Below, piece after piece: positions 19,668-29,323 of a stretch of DNA of 64,000 nucleotides. Under the pieces are notes generated by a model that was not told the origin of the DNA, ran no database searches, and saw nothing but the letters and a program-made list of their open reading frames with translations. The stretch's first letter is position 1; the number at the start of each line of letters is the position of its first letter. Origin of the DNA: Mesorhizobium helmanticense (lineage in GTDB: Bacteria > Pseudomonadota > Alphaproteobacteria > Rhizobiales > Rhizobiaceae); the NCBI RefSeq assembly GCF_003034915.1, contig NZ_PZJX01000042.1, forward strand, positions 1-64,000. Reading direction: 5' to 3'. The translations under genes were made by a program, and so were the position numbers.

Positions 19668-21851
19668 TTACAAAAAGCTCTGTGGATCGATATCGACCTG
19701 CACCCTGACCGAGCCGCGCTGCTTCGGCCCGTTGGCCAGCATGGCGCGGATGAAGCCTTGCATGTCGGCGCGCTTTTCGCCCTGGATCAGCAGCCGGAAG
19801 CGGTGACGGCCGCCGAGCAATGACAGCGGCGCCTCAGCCGGTCCGAGCACGAACAGGTCGGTGGCTTCGGGCGCGGCGCGGCGCAGGCCCCGCGCATGGC
19901 CCTCGGCTTCCGCCCGCGTCACCGCGCTGACGATGACGCCGGCCAGGCGGCCGAAAGGCGGTAGCGCCGCCCGCTCGCGCTCGGCGATCTCGCGCTCGTA
20001 AAAAGCCTCGGCATCGCCGGAGACGATCGCCAGCATCACCGGATGGTCGGGCTGGAAGGTTTGCAGCAGGCCAAGGCTCTTCTTGCCGGTGCGGCCGGCG
20101 CGGCCGGTCACCTGGCTGAGCAGTTGGAACGTGCGCTCGGCGGCGCGCGGGTCGCCATTGGCGAGACCGAGATCGGCGTCGACCACCCCGACCAGCGTCA
20201 TGTCGGGGAAATTATGGCCCTTGGCGACAAGCTGTGTGCCGATGACGATGTCAGCTTCGCCCTTGGCGATGGCTTCGAGTTCGAGCCTCAGCCGTCGTAC
20301 TCCGCCCATCAGGTCGGATGACAGCACGATGGTGCGGGCGTCGGGGAAATGCGTCACCACCTCCTCGGCGATGCGCTCGACGCCCGGCCCGCACGCCACC
20401 AGATGGTCGAGCGTGCCGCATTCGGGGCAGGCTTCCGGGCGCTTCTCATTGTGCCCGCAATGGTGGCAGACGAGCTGGCCGCGAAAGCGGTGCTCGACCA
20501 GCCAGGCCGAGCAGACCGGGCAGCCAAAGCGATGGCCGCAGACCCGGCACAACGTCAGCGGCGCATAACCGCGCCGGTTGAGGAACAGCAACGACTGCTC
20601 CTTCCTCTCCAGCGTCTGGCGCATATGGCCAAGCAGCACCGGTGACAGGAAGCCGCCACGCGCCGGCGGCGCGCGCCGCATGTCGATCGTCTTCAGGGCG
20701 GGGAGAGCCGCCTCGGCGAAGCGCCCCGAAAGCACTGCCCTGCCGTAGCGGCCCTGTTGCGCATTGACCCGGCTTTCGACGGACGGTGTCGCCGAGGCGA
20801 GCACGACCGGGAAGCCGCCGATATGGCCGCGCACCACCGCCATGTCGCGGGCATTGTAGAAGACGCGGTCCTCCTGCTTGTAGGCGGGGTCGTGCTCCTC
20901 GTCGACGACGATCAGCCCAAGCTCCTTGAACGGCAGGAACAACGCCGAACGCGCCCCGGCGACGACGCGCACGTTGCCTTCAGCCACTTGCCGCCAAACA
21001 CGTTCGCGCATCCTTGGCGGCAGATCCGAATGCCATTCCGCCGGCTTGGCGCCGAACCGCTCCTGGAAGCGTTCGAGGAAGGCATGCGTCAGCGCGATCT
21101 CCGGCAGAAGGATCAGCACTTGGCTACCCCGGTCGAGCGCGGCGGCCACCGCCTCGAAATAGACCTCCGTCTTGCCGGACCCGGTCACCCCGTCAAGCAG
21201 GGTGACGCCGAATGCGCCGGCCGCGACATTGGCGCGCAGCATGGCGGCCGCATCGCTCTGGTCCGACATCAGCGAAGGCCGGGCATAGTCAGGGTCGGGT
21301 GCTGCGACCACCGGCCGCGGCGGGATCATCACGGTCTCGAACACGCCTTGCGCCTTCAGCCCATCGATGACGGTCGACGACACGCCGGCCGCGTGCGCCA
21401 GACCGGATCGCGTCCAGGCAAGCCCGCCTTCGGCCGTGTCCAGCACACGCATGCGCGCATCCGTCATGCGGTCGGGCATTGCCAGGGTGCGTTGCAGTCC
21501 CTCGATCCACGGTTCCGGATCGAAGGCTTCCGGTGCCCTGAGCAGCATGCGCGCCACCATGCCGGGCGCCGACAGCGTGTATTGCGCCAGCCAGTCGACG
21601 AAGCGGCGCATCGCGCGGTCGATCGGCGGACAGTCGAAGACCTGCTCGATCGGACGCAATTTCCTCGCATCGACCTTTTCCACGGCGCCGTCCCAGACGA
21701 TGCCGGCGACCTGGCGCGGGCCGAGCGGCACGCGTACGATCGAACCCGGCACCACGCGCATGCCGGCGGGCACGGCATAGGTGTAGGGCCGCTCGGCCGG
21801 CATCGGCACCAGCACCGGCGCGGCCGCGACAAGGGGCGAATCTTCCATCAT
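19668..21851 (-). CDS. priA: Primosomal protein N' (PriA helicase)
   Basis: A 727-residue replication-restart helicase. After the N-terminal DNA-binding domain it has Walker A LDGVTGSGKTEVYFEAV, the DEEH box IVVDEEHDPAYKQED, and an eight-cysteine zinc region (CRVCGHRFGCPVC, CHHCGHNEKRPEACPECG). QVTGRAGRTGKKSLGLLQT is helicase motif VI. Length matches the family. It converges on the toxin gene with only 9 bases between stops and diverges from the transaldolase gene. ATG codons at 21851 and 21848 are both possible. Confidence 0.96.
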   Translation of the reverse strand: MMEDSPLVAAAPVLVPMPAERPYTYAVPAGMRVVPGSIVRVPLGPRQVAGIVWDGAVEKVDARKLRPIEQVFDCPPIDRAMRRFVDWLAQYTLSAPGMVARMLLRAPEAFDPEPWIEGLQRTLAMPDRMTDARMRVLDTAEGGLAWTRSGLAHAAGVSSTVIDGLKAQGVFETVMIPPRPVVAAPDPDYARPSLMSDQSDAAAMLRANVAAGAFGVTLLDGVTGSGKTEVYFEAVAAALDRGSQVLILLPEIALTHAFLERFQERFGAKPAEWHSDLPPRMRERVWRQVAEGNVRVVAGARSALFLPFKELGLIVVDEEHDPAYKQEDRVFYNARDMAVVRGHIGGFPVVLASATPSVESRVNAQQGRYGRAVLSGRFAEAALPALKTIDMRRAPPARGGFLSPVLLGHMRQTLERKEQSLLFLNRRGYAPLTLCRVCGHRFGCPVCSAWLVEHRFRGQLVCHHCGHNEKRPEACPECGTLDHLVACGPGVERIAEEVVTHFPDARTIVLSSDLMGGVRRLRLELEAIAKGEADIVIGTQLVAKGHNFPDMTLVGVVDADLGLANGDPRAAERTFQLLSQVTGRAGRTGKKSLGLLQTFQPDHPVMLAIVSGDAEAFYEREIAERERAALPPFGRLAGVIVSAVTRAEAEGHARGLRRAAPEATDLFVLGPAEAPLSLLGGRHRFRLLIQGEKRADMQGFIRAMLANGPKQRGSVRVQVDIDPQSFL

Positions 21852-21940
21852 GAGACGTGACCTTGCCTCGACTTTGGTCTAGAGCAAAGGCCGACCCCGA
21901 ATGTGCAGGCCATGCACATAAAAATCTTCAGGAGACCGCC

Positions 21941-22597
21941 ATGAAATTTTTTGTCGACACCGCCGATGTCAAGGAAATCCGTGAGCTGAACGATCTGGGG
22001 CTGCTCGACGGCGTCACCACCAACCCCTCGCTGATCCTCAAATCCGGCGGCAAGATCGCCGACGTCACGAAGCAGATCTGCGATATCGTCAAGGGCCCGG
22101 TCTCGGCCGAGGTCGTGGCCACCGAATACAACGACATGATGGCGGAGGCCAGGATCCTGGCCAAGATCGCCGACAATGTCTGCATCAAGGTGCCGCTGAC
22201 GCTGGACGGGCTGAAGGCTTGCAAGACGATCCGCACCGAGATGAACCGCATGGTCAACGTCACGCTCTGCTTCTCCGCCAACCAGGCGCTGCTCGCCGCC
22301 AAGGCCGGCGCCTCCTTCATCTCGCCCTTCGTCGGCCGTATCGACGACACCGGTTCGGACGGTATGGAGCTGATCCAGGAGATCCGGCAGATCTACGACA
22401 ATTATGATTTTCCGACCGAGATCCTGACAGCTTCGGTGCGCACCGTGAACCACGTCAAGCAGGCAGCGCTCATCGGCGCCGACGTCATCACCGCGCCGCC
22501 GGCGACGCTGAAGGCGCTGGTCAAGCACCCGCTGACCGACAAGGGGCTGGAGCAGTTCCTGGCCGATTGGGCAAAGACCGGCCAAAAGATCGGCTGA
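21941..22597 (+). CDS. tal: Transaldolase, TalC/FSA-type short form
   Basis: 218 residues from the ATG at 21941, with AGGAG upstream. It begins MKFFVDTADVKEIRE and carries GVTTNPSLI, the Schiff-base lysine in NVCIKVPLTLDGLKA, NVTLCFSANQALLAAKAGA and SPFVGRIDDTG. Short transaldolases of this group move dihydroxyacetone units in the pentose phosphate pathway; some act as fructose-6-phosphate aldolases. Sequence alone does not separate the two activities with certainty. A strong terminator follows. Confidence 0.93.
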   Translation: MKFFVDTADVKEIRELNDLGLLDGVTTNPSLILKSGGKIADVTKQICDIVKGPVSAEVVATEYNDMMAEARILAKIADNVCIKVPLTLDGLKACKTIRTEMNRMVNVTLCFSANQALLAAKAGASFISPFVGRIDDTGSDGMELIQEIRQIYDNYDFPTEILTASVRTVNHVKQAALIGADVITAPPATLKALVKHPLTDKGLEQFLADWAKTGQKIG

Positions 22598-22616
22598 GGC
22601 AAAGCATCCCATTTCG

Positions 22617-22643
22617 AAAAAAGGCCGAGCAATCGGCCTTTTT
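22617..22643 (+). terminator. Intrinsic terminator after the transaldolase gene
   Basis: GGCCGA (22623-22628) pairs with TCGGCC (22633-22638) around GCAA, with an A-run before it and TTTTT after it. The A-run makes it usable in both directions, so it may also end the leuS-lptE transcript. Confidence 0.9.
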
Positions 22644-22680
22644 CATGTGTCGGCAATAGCCGGAAGCTTTGGGTCTCAGT

Positions 22681-23268
22681 CTAACCCGCCACTGCCTTTC
22701 CATGCTTGATCAGATCCTGGGCGATCGACAGCCGCAGCAGATCGGCCAGTTCGCGCGCCGCGCGATTCTCGGCGTCGATCTGCGCCCTGTAGGAAGCGAA
22801 CTCCTGTTGCGGCTTGTCGAAGGACGAAGCGATCGAGCGCTTGCCCCTCGCGATCGCCGTGCCGGTCTTGGCGTCGGTCAGCACATAGTTGGCGGTCAGC
22901 GTCACCGTGCCCGCCGTAGGCTCGTCCTCGTCGGTCTGGATCTGCACGATGGCAGCGGATTCGACGAGTTCGGTGACGCCGAGATCGAGCGAATAGACCG
23001 GCGAAGCCGGCTCACCCGCGCCCTGGCCGAGCGCGAAGATCAGATTGTTGCGGACCTGCTGGGCGTAGCGGGTATTGACCGGCTTGATCGAAATCGATGC
23101 CAGCTCAGTGGCGGCGCCGACTTGCGAGCCGGCGGTGAGCGGCGCGCTCGAATAGAGCGGGCGCACCGTGCAGGCCGAAAGCAGCGCAGCCGAAACGACC
23201 AGTCCGCAAACTGCCACCCGGCGCAGCAAACGCGTCACATCTGTCTTTTCCGGATCAGGCAACGACAT
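22681..23268 (-). CDS. lptE: LPS-assembly lipoprotein LptE
   Basis: 195 residues. An N-terminal signal with lipobox (VVSAALLSAC) predicts a lipid-anchored outer-membrane protein. The rest fits rhizobial LptE: VRPLYSS after the cysteine, LASISIKPVNTRYAQQVRNNL, YVLTDAKTGTAIARGK and ARELADLLRLSIAQDL. LptE plugs the LptD barrel and helps place lipopolysaccharide in the outer leaflet. It overlaps the 3' end of leuS by 14 bases, the conserved leuS-lptE pair. Confidence 0.88.
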   Translation of the reverse strand: MSLPDPEKTDVTRLLRRVAVCGLVVSAALLSACTVRPLYSSAPLTAGSQVGAATELASISIKPVNTRYAQQVRNNLIFALGQGAGEPASPVYSLDLGVTELVESAAIVQIQTDEDEPTAGTVTLTANYVLTDAKTGTAIARGKRSIASSFDKPQQEFASYRAQIDAENRAARELADLLRLSIAQDLIKHGKAVAG

Positions 23269-25882
23269 TGACGATCCTCTGCGGCACGATGATCACCTTG
23301 CGCGGTGCCTTACCTTCGAGCGCTTTCTGCACGAAGTCGAGAGCCAGAACCGCTTTTTCGACCGCACCTTGGTCCGCGTCGCGGGCAATTGTCAAATCGC
23401 CGCGCTTCTTGCCGTTGACCTGGACCGGCAGCACGATCTCGCTGTCGACGACAAGCGCCGGATCATAGACCGGCCACGGCCGTTCGGCGACGAGATCGGT
23501 GCCGCCGAGCGTCTGCCAGCATTCCTCGGCCAGATGCGGCATGACCGGCGCGATCAAGTGCACGATGATGTCGACGGCCTGGCGGCAAGCGCCTTTCAGC
23601 GCCGGATCGGCCTTGCCTTCCGCCACCTCGTTGAGCGGCACGGTCAACGCATTGGCAAGCTCGTAGATGCGGGCGATGGCGCGGTTGAAGGCGAGCTTTT
23701 CAATGTCCTCGCCGACAGATTTCAGCGCCTTGTGCGCGGCCTTGGAAACGCCTCCGGCTTCGCCCTCTTTCGCCGCCGCCGGCTTGACCCCGGCGAGCGT
23801 TTCGGCAGCCGTCGACACCAGGCGCCAGATGCGCTGGAGGAAGCGGTGCGCCCCGGCTGCGCCGTCGTCGGTCCACTCGACGTCGCGCTCGGGCGGCGAA
23901 TCCGACAGCATGAACCAGCGCGCGGTGTCGGCGCCGTAGCCGTCGGTGATCTCTTCCGGGCTCACCGTGTTCTTCTTCGACTTCGACATCTTTTCCAGCG
24001 GGCCGATAACGGCCTCTTCGCCGGTTGATATCTCGATGGCGCGGCGTTTGCCGTCGACGTCCTCGATCCTGACTTCGCTCGGTGACAGCCAGCGCCCATT
24101 GGTCGAGGCACCGCCGACGCGGTAGGTCTCGTGCACCACCATGCCTTGCGTGAACAGGCCCTTGAACGGTTCGGCCAGATCGAGATGACCGGTCTCGCGC
24201 ATGGCGCGGGTGAAGAAGCGCGAATAGAGCAGATGCAGGATCGCATGCTCGATGCCGCCGATATACTGGTCGACCGCCAGCCATTCATTGGCCGCCTTCG
24301 GCTCGGTCGGCTCGTTCGCCCAGGGCGCCGTGAAGCGCACGAAATACCAGGACGAATCGACGAACGTGTCCATCGTGTCGGTCTCGCGCCGCGCCGGCTT
24401 GCCGCATTGCGGGCAGTTGACGTGCCGCCAGGTCGGATGGCGGTCGAGCGGATTGCCCGGCCGGTCGAACTCGATGTCGTCGGGCAGCCTGACCGGCAAA
24501 TCGGCCTTCGGCACTGGCACCACGCCGCAATCCTCGCAATGGATCATCGGGATCGGGCAGCCCCAGTAGCGCTGGCGCGAAATGCCCCAGTCGCGCAGGC
24601 GGAAATTCACCTTGCGCTCGGCCATCGGCCGGTTGCCGATGGTTTTCTGCTCCAGCAGTTTCGCCACTTCGTCGAACGCCTGACCCGGCTTCATGCCATC
24701 GAGGAAGCGCGAATTGATCATCACGCCATCGCCGACATAGGCTTCGTCAATGATCTGGAAGCTTCCTTGATTCTCGCCTTCCGGCATCACCACCGGCACC
24801 ACCGGCAGGCCGTATTTGTTGGCGAAGTCGAGGTCGCGCTGGTCGCCGGACGGGCAGCCGAAGATGGCGCCGGTGCCATAGTCCATCAGCACGAAATTGG
24901 CGACATAGACAGGCAGCGTCCAGCTCGCGTCGAACGGATGAACGACACGGATGCCGGTATCGAAGCCCTTCTTCTCGGCCGTCTCCAGTGCTGCCACCGA
25001 GGTGCCCATATGACGGACCTCCTCGATGAACTTTGCCAGCGCCGGATTGTCCTCGGCGGCCTTCTTCGCCAGCGGATGGTCGGCGGCGACCGCCATGAAC
25101 GAGGCGCCGAAGATGGTGTCGGGTCGCGTCGTATAGACTTCCAGCTCATGCTCGCCGGCAACCGGAACAGCCAGCGGCCAGCGGATCAGCAGGCCTTCCG
25201 AACGGCCGATCCAGTTCTGCTGCATCAGCTTCACTTTATCCGGCCATTCGCCCAGGCCTTCCAGCGAATCCAGCAGGTCCTGCGCATAGTCGGTGATCTT
25301 GAAGAACCACTGCGTCAGCTCGCGCTGTTCGACCAGCGCGCCCGAGCGCCAGCCGCGCCCGTCGATGACCTGCTCGTTGGCGAGCACCGTCATATCCTCC
25401 GGATCCCAGTTGACCTTGGAGGATTTGCGCGTCACCAGCCCCTTTTCGACGAAGTCGAGGAACAGCATCTGCTGGCGGTGGTAGTAGTCGACGTCGCAGG
25501 TCGCGAATTCACGCGCCCAGTCCAGCGACAGGCCCATCATCTTGAGCTGCTCGCGCATGGCGGCGATGTTCTGGTAGGTCCATTCCTTGGGATGGACCTT
25601 GTTCTGCATGGCTGCGTTCTCGGCCGGCATGCCAAAAGCGTCCCAGCCCATCGGGTGCAGCACGTTGAAGCCTTTGGCCCGCTTGTAGCGCGCCACCACG
25701 TCGCCCATCGTGTAATTGCGGGTGTGGCCGATATGGATCTTCCCCGACGGATAGGGGAACATCTCCAGCACATAGTATTTCGGGCGCGGGTCGTCATTGT
25801 CAGCTTCGAACAGCTTCTTGGCGTCCCAGGCCTTCTGCCATTTGGGCTCTGACGCGCGCGGATTGTATCGTTCGGTTGCCAT
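23255..25882 (-). CDS. leuS: Leucyl-tRNA synthetase
   Basis: 875 residues from the ATG at 25882 (MATERYNPRASEPKWQ). The class I signature PSGKIHIGHTRNYT contains the HIGH motif and KMSKSKKNT is the second ATP site. The inserted CP1 editing domain (TTRPDTIFGASFMAVAADHP) is complete. NCPQCGKPARRETDTMDTF is the zinc-like insertion before the DSSWYF block. It charges tRNA-Leu. The frame is open 14 codons upstream, but MATERYN is the start in homologues. Confidence 0.97.
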   Translation of the reverse strand: MATERYNPRASEPKWQKAWDAKKLFEADNDDPRPKYYVLEMFPYPSGKIHIGHTRNYTMGDVVARYKRAKGFNVLHPMGWDAFGMPAENAAMQNKVHPKEWTYQNIAAMREQLKMMGLSLDWAREFATCDVDYYHRQQMLFLDFVEKGLVTRKSSKVNWDPEDMTVLANEQVIDGRGWRSGALVEQRELTQWFFKITDYAQDLLDSLEGLGEWPDKVKLMQQNWIGRSEGLLIRWPLAVPVAGEHELEVYTTRPDTIFGASFMAVAADHPLAKKAAEDNPALAKFIEEVRHMGTSVAALETAEKKGFDTGIRVVHPFDASWTLPVYVANFVLMDYGTGAIFGCPSGDQRDLDFANKYGLPVVPVVMPEGENQGSFQIIDEAYVGDGVMINSRFLDGMKPGQAFDEVAKLLEQKTIGNRPMAERKVNFRLRDWGISRQRYWGCPIPMIHCEDCGVVPVPKADLPVRLPDDIEFDRPGNPLDRHPTWRHVNCPQCGKPARRETDTMDTFVDSSWYFVRFTAPWANEPTEPKAANEWLAVDQYIGGIEHAILHLLYSRFFTRAMRETGHLDLAEPFKGLFTQGMVVHETYRVGGASTNGRWLSPSEVRIEDVDGKRRAIEISTGEEAVIGPLEKMSKSKKNTVSPEEITDGYGADTARWFMLSDSPPERDVEWTDDGAAGAHRFLQRIWRLVSTAAETLAGVKPAAAKEGEAGGVSKAAHKALKSVGEDIEKLAFNRAIARIYELANALTVPLNEVAEGKADPALKGACRQAVDIIVHLIAPVMPHLAEECWQTLGGTDLVAERPWPVYDPALVVDSEIVLPVQVNGKKRGDLTIARDADQGAVEKAVLALDFVQKALEGKAPRKVIIVPQRIVNVVA

Positions 25883-26027
25883 CGGATGTTTTTCACTTAA
25901 AAGCAGGCACAAGCCGCCGGACAATGGCCGGCGGCCAGGAAAATGTCGTCGCGGTGTTCACCATGGATTGCCGGACCCGTCAACTGCGGCGATCCTGCGA
26001 GCATGAAAAGACAGGCAGGATATAGGC

Positions 26028-26690
26028 ATGGCGAGCCCCGTCGAACAGCTTTCCACGGTCAAGGCGAAGATCGCCGCAGCCGAGCATGAGGCCGGCCGCG
26101 AAGCCGGCGCCGTCACATTGGTCGCCGTGTCGAAGACCTTCGACGCCGCTGACATCCGCCCGGTCATCGAGGTAGGCCAGCGTATCTTCGGCGAAAACCG
26201 CGTGCAGGAAGCGCAGGCCAAGTGGCCGGCGCTGAAGGCGGCCTTCCCTGATATCGAGCTGCATCTGATAGGCCCGCTGCAATCGAACAAGGCCAGGGAA
26301 GCGGTCGCGTTGTTCGACGTGATCGAGACGGTCGATCGCGAGAAGATCGCCGCCGAACTCGCCAAGGAGATGGCCAGGCAGGACCGCTCGCCAAAACTCT
26401 ATGTCCAGGTCAACACCGGTTCCGAACCGCAAAAGGCCGGCATCGAACCGCGCGAGGCCGTCGCCTTCGTCGCCCGCTGTCGAGATGTCCATGGCCTCGC
26501 CATCGAAGGCCTGATGTGCATCCCGCCGGCCGACGAGAACCCCGGCCCGCATTTCGCGCTGCTGGAAAAGCTCGCCCGCGAGGCCGGCGTCGAAAAACTG
26601 TCGATGGGCATGTCCGGCGACTACGAGACAGCGATCGCCTTCGGCGCCACCAGCGTCAGGGTCGGCTCGGCGATTTTCGGTAGCCGATAG
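26028..26690 (+). CDS. yggS: YggS-family pyridoxal phosphate homeostasis protein
   Basis: 220 residues. The PLP lysine lies in VTLVAVSKTFDAADIRP; further blocks are GQRIFGENRVQEAQAKW, LHLIGPLQSNKAREAV, LYVQVNTGSEPQKAGI, GLMCIPP and the phosphate-binding LSMGMSGDYETAIAFGATSVRVGSAIFG (given in part). The protein binds PLP without known catalysis and buffers vitamin B6 pools. It diverges from leuS. Confidence 0.95.
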   Translation: MASPVEQLSTVKAKIAAAEHEAGREAGAVTLVAVSKTFDAADIRPVIEVGQRIFGENRVQEAQAKWPALKAAFPDIELHLIGPLQSNKAREAVALFDVIETVDREKIAAELAKEMARQDRSPKLYVQVNTGSEPQKAGIEPREAVAFVARCRDVHGLAIEGLMCIPPADENPGPHFALLEKLAREAGVEKLSMGMSGDYETAIAFGATSVRVGSAIFGSR

Positions 26691-26776
26691 CCTGCCTCGC
26701 CAGACGCCTGTCGTTCCCTGATTTTTCGAGGTAGTGTATCGGGCACATCCGGCCGAGTTAGCGAGGACTACTCTTC

Positions 26777-27031
26777 TTGAACTGGGACCTACGGGACGCA
26801 AGAAACAATCTCTCGAAGCTTGTACGGCAGGCGCGCGAACAAGGGCCACAGACGATCACCTTGCGCGGAAAGCCAGCCGCCGTCGTGTTGGCTCTCGAGG
26901 ACCATGACCGACTGGACGGCGCAAAACCTTCGCTTGCGGAATATCTTCTTACAGGCCCCGCGTGGGATGACGATTTCGTCGAGGAGGTCAACCGCCGGCC
27001 CGAGACGATGATCCGACCCGTGGAATTCTGA
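26777..27031 (+). CDS. Orphan Phd/YefM-family antitoxin
   Basis: 84 residues with a TTG start (LRDARNNLSKLVRQAREQGPQ, TITLRGKPAAVVLAL, then DRLDGAKPSLAEYLL). The order of motifs is that of YefM/Phd antitoxins. The toxin gene that should follow in overlap is reduced to a 17-codon stub (27028-27078), so the antitoxin has no visible partner. It may still bind its own promoter or cross-protect against the other VapC in the window, which is only an idea. Confidence 0.82.
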   Translation: MNWDLRDARNNLSKLVRQAREQGPQTITLRGKPAAVVLALEDHDRLDGAKPSLAEYLLTGPAWDDDFVEEVNRRPETMIRPVEF

Positions 27032-27078
27032 TAACTTTTTTCGACACGAATATCGTCTCGATGAGGCAGCAAGGTTGA
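27028..27078 (+). pseudogene. Decayed VapC toxin, N-terminal stub
   Basis: Immediately over the antitoxin stop, an overlapping frame reads ITFFDTNIVS, the exact start of a PIN-domain VapC with its first catalytic aspartate, then SMRQQG and a stop. No later PIN motif is visible before the aldo/keto reductase gene, so the rest was deleted. Too short to make a toxin. Confidence 0.72.
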
Positions 27079-27184
27079 GGGCTCGATGGGGCCAGCTGCA
27101 ACAGGTTCATTGCGCCAGGACTGGAAACGAAACGTATCGTTCCTATTTGCTGAGCGTCATCACCAAATCTCCTGGAGCCGCACC

Positions 27185-28234
27185 ATGCGCTACAATCAAC
27201 TTGGAAACACGGGGATGTTTGTCTCCGAACTGTGCCTCGGCACCATGACCTTCGGCGCCGCCGGTGAAAATGCCCAATGGGGCCTGATCGCCAGCCTCGA
27301 CCAGAAGGGCGTCAACGAGATCGTCTCCCGGTCAATCGCCGCCGGCGTCAACTTCTTCGATACGGCAGACGTCTACTCCTTTGGCGCATCGGAACAGCTT
27401 CTTGGCCAGTCGCTCAGGGATCTCGGCGTCAAGCGGCAGGACGTGGTCATCGCCACCAAGGTACACGGCGCCATGGGCGGCGGGCCGAACCAGCGCGGTT
27501 CCTCACGCGGCCACATCATGGATTCGGTCGATGCCAGCCTCGAGCGGATGCAGCTCGACCATATCGATCTTTACCAGCTGCACGGCGCCGACGCGGTGAC
27601 ACCGATCGACGAGACGCTTCGAGCACTCGACGATCTCGTTGCCAGCGGCAAGGTGCGCTATGTCGGCGTTTCCAACTGGCAGGCCTGGCGCATCGCCAAG
27701 GCCCTGGGCATCGCCGAGCGCAAGGGCTTTGCCCGCTTCGAGACGGTGCAATCCTATTACTCGATCGCCGGTCGCGACCTCGAGCGCGAGATCGTGCCGC
27801 TGCTCAACGAGGAAAAGCTCGGGCTGATGGTCTGGTCGCCAATGGCCGGCGGCCTGCTCTCCGGCAAATACGGCCCTGGCGCGCCCGGCAATGGTGAAGG
27901 TCGCCGCGCCTCCTTCAACTTCCCGCCGGTTAACGAGGACCGCGCCTGGGCGGCGGTTGCCGTCATGCGCGACATCGCCAAAAAGCACGGCGTCAGCGTC
28001 GCCACCGTGGCGCTCGGCTATGTCCTGGCCAAACCCTTCGTGATGAGCGTCATCATCGGCGCCAGCCGCATGGAGCAGCTCGAACAAAACCTTGCCGCCA
28101 CCGAGCTGAAGCTCGACGCCGACGATCTGGCCAAGCTCGACGAGGTCAGCGCGCTGCCGGCCGAATATCCCGGCTGGATGCTGGAGCGACAGGCTGCCGG
28201 CCGGCGGCCCGCGCCTTTCGCGCCGAAGGCCTAG
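27185..28234 (+). CDS. Aldo/keto reductase
   Basis: 349 residues from the ATG at 27185, with a GGAG ribosome site. The TIM-barrel NADPH-dependent family is plain: LGNTGMFVSELCLGTMTFG, the catalytic aspartate and tyrosine in FFDTADVYSFGASEQLLG, ATKVHGAMG, HIDLYQLHGAD with its histidine, YVGVSNWQAW, and the cofactor end motif VIIGASRMEQLEQNL. The physiological substrate cannot be told. The open frame extends 33 codons upstream without a match. Confidence 0.93.
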   Translation: MRYNQLGNTGMFVSELCLGTMTFGAAGENAQWGLIASLDQKGVNEIVSRSIAAGVNFFDTADVYSFGASEQLLGQSLRDLGVKRQDVVIATKVHGAMGGGPNQRGSSRGHIMDSVDASLERMQLDHIDLYQLHGADAVTPIDETLRALDDLVASGKVRYVGVSNWQAWRIAKALGIAERKGFARFETVQSYYSIAGRDLEREIVPLLNEEKLGLMVWSPMAGGLLSGKYGPGAPGNGEGRRASFNFPPVNEDRAWAAVAVMRDIAKKHGVSVATVALGYVLAKPFVMSVIIGASRMEQLEQNLAATELKLDADDLAKLDEVSALPAEYPGWMLERQAAGRRPAPFAPKA

Positions 28235-28297
28235 CGGGCAGCGTCCGGTCCCTTTATGGAAAGTCGCGCGTCCCCCTGGCGCGCGGCTTTTCGTCCT

Positions 28298-29203
28298 TCA
28301 GAGCCGCACGCTCTCTACCAGAAAATCGAGAAAAGCCCGCACCCTGGCCGGCAGGTGCTTGCCCTGGCCGACATAGACGGCATGCGTCGGCTCCTCGTCG
28401 CCGGGATTGAATTTTTCCAGCAGCGGCACGAGACGGCCAGCGGCAATGTCGGGCGCGACGTGCCAGCGGGCCAGCCGGGCAATGCCCGCCCCGGCCAGCG
28501 CCGTCAACCGCATCGCCTCGCCGTCGCTGACCATCGCATTGCCGGTGACCGGAACCGTAAGAGATGCTCCGGCCGTGTCGGTGAACGGCCAGCCATCAAT
28601 GTATCGCGCGAAGCCGAAGGCAAGACGGTTGTGATGTTCGAGGTCGGCAGGCAGACGCGGCGCGCCGCGCGCCTCAAGGTAGGATGGGGCGGCAACCACC
28701 ACCATTCGGCTCTGGCCGAGCTTGCGCGCCACCAGCCGTGACTCGCGGAGCGGTCCGGCCCGGATGGCGACATCGGCGCGCTCTTCCATCAGATCGATGA
28801 CGCTGTCTGTCAGCACCGCGTCGACGGAGATCTCGGGATAACGTTCGAGGAAGCGCGGCAGCAGCGGGATCAGCCGGTGCTGCCCGAACGGCACGTAGCT
28901 GTTGACGCGCAGCAGGCCGCGGGGTGCTGCCCCTGCCGCCGCTTCGCGTTCGGCCGCATCCATGTCGGCGAGGATGCGCATGCCGCTGTCGTGGAAAGCG
29001 ATGCCCTCCGGGGTGAGCTGCAACCTGCGTGTCGAGCGGCTGACGAGCCGTGCGCCAAGCCGCGCTTCCAGCCGCGCGATCAGCTTGCTCACCGCCGATG
29101 GCGTCATTCGCAGCGCCCGCGCCGCCGCCGAAAAGCTGCCGGCCTCGACGACACGAACGAACACTTCGATCTCGCCGGAGCGATTGATGTCAGGTCTCGC
29201 CAT
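28298..29203 (-). CDS. LysR-family transcriptional regulator
   Basis: 301 residues from the ATG at 29203. The N-terminal helix-turn-helix reads EIEVFVRVVEAGSFSAAARAL, MTPSAVSKLIARLEARLG and LVSRSTRRLQLTPEG. The C-terminal substrate-binding domain (LLRVNSYVPFGQHRLIPLLP, DVAIRAGPLRESRLVARKLG) is of the CrgA/DsdC-like type. It diverges from the MFS exporter gene by about 120 bases and probably controls it and the following aldo/keto reductase. The inducer is unknown. Confidence 0.93.
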   Translation of the reverse strand: MARPDINRSGEIEVFVRVVEAGSFSAAARALRMTPSAVSKLIARLEARLGARLVSRSTRRLQLTPEGIAFHDSGMRILADMDAAEREAAAGAAPRGLLRVNSYVPFGQHRLIPLLPRFLERYPEISVDAVLTDSVIDLMEERADVAIRAGPLRESRLVARKLGQSRMVVVAAPSYLEARGAPRLPADLEHHNRLAFGFARYIDGWPFTDTAGASLTVPVTGNAMVSDGEAMRLTALAGAGIARLARWHVAPDIAAGRLVPLLEKFNPGDEEPTHAVYVGQGKHLPARVRAFLDFLVESVRL

Positions 29204-29323
29204 TCGTGAATCTATTTCACAGAAAATATGCCTGGGGCAAGTCTGGTTCACAGTTCACCGCGACACGATCTTCCGGTCGGACGCGGGGAAACAGCGTCCT
29301 TTGCCACCAACAGGACGATGACC

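Noticed and set aside
18931..27078. Defence island formed by the two toxin-antitoxin loci and the TIR gene
   Set aside because: The TIR gene is more than 30 kb away and core genes lie between. The loci look independent.
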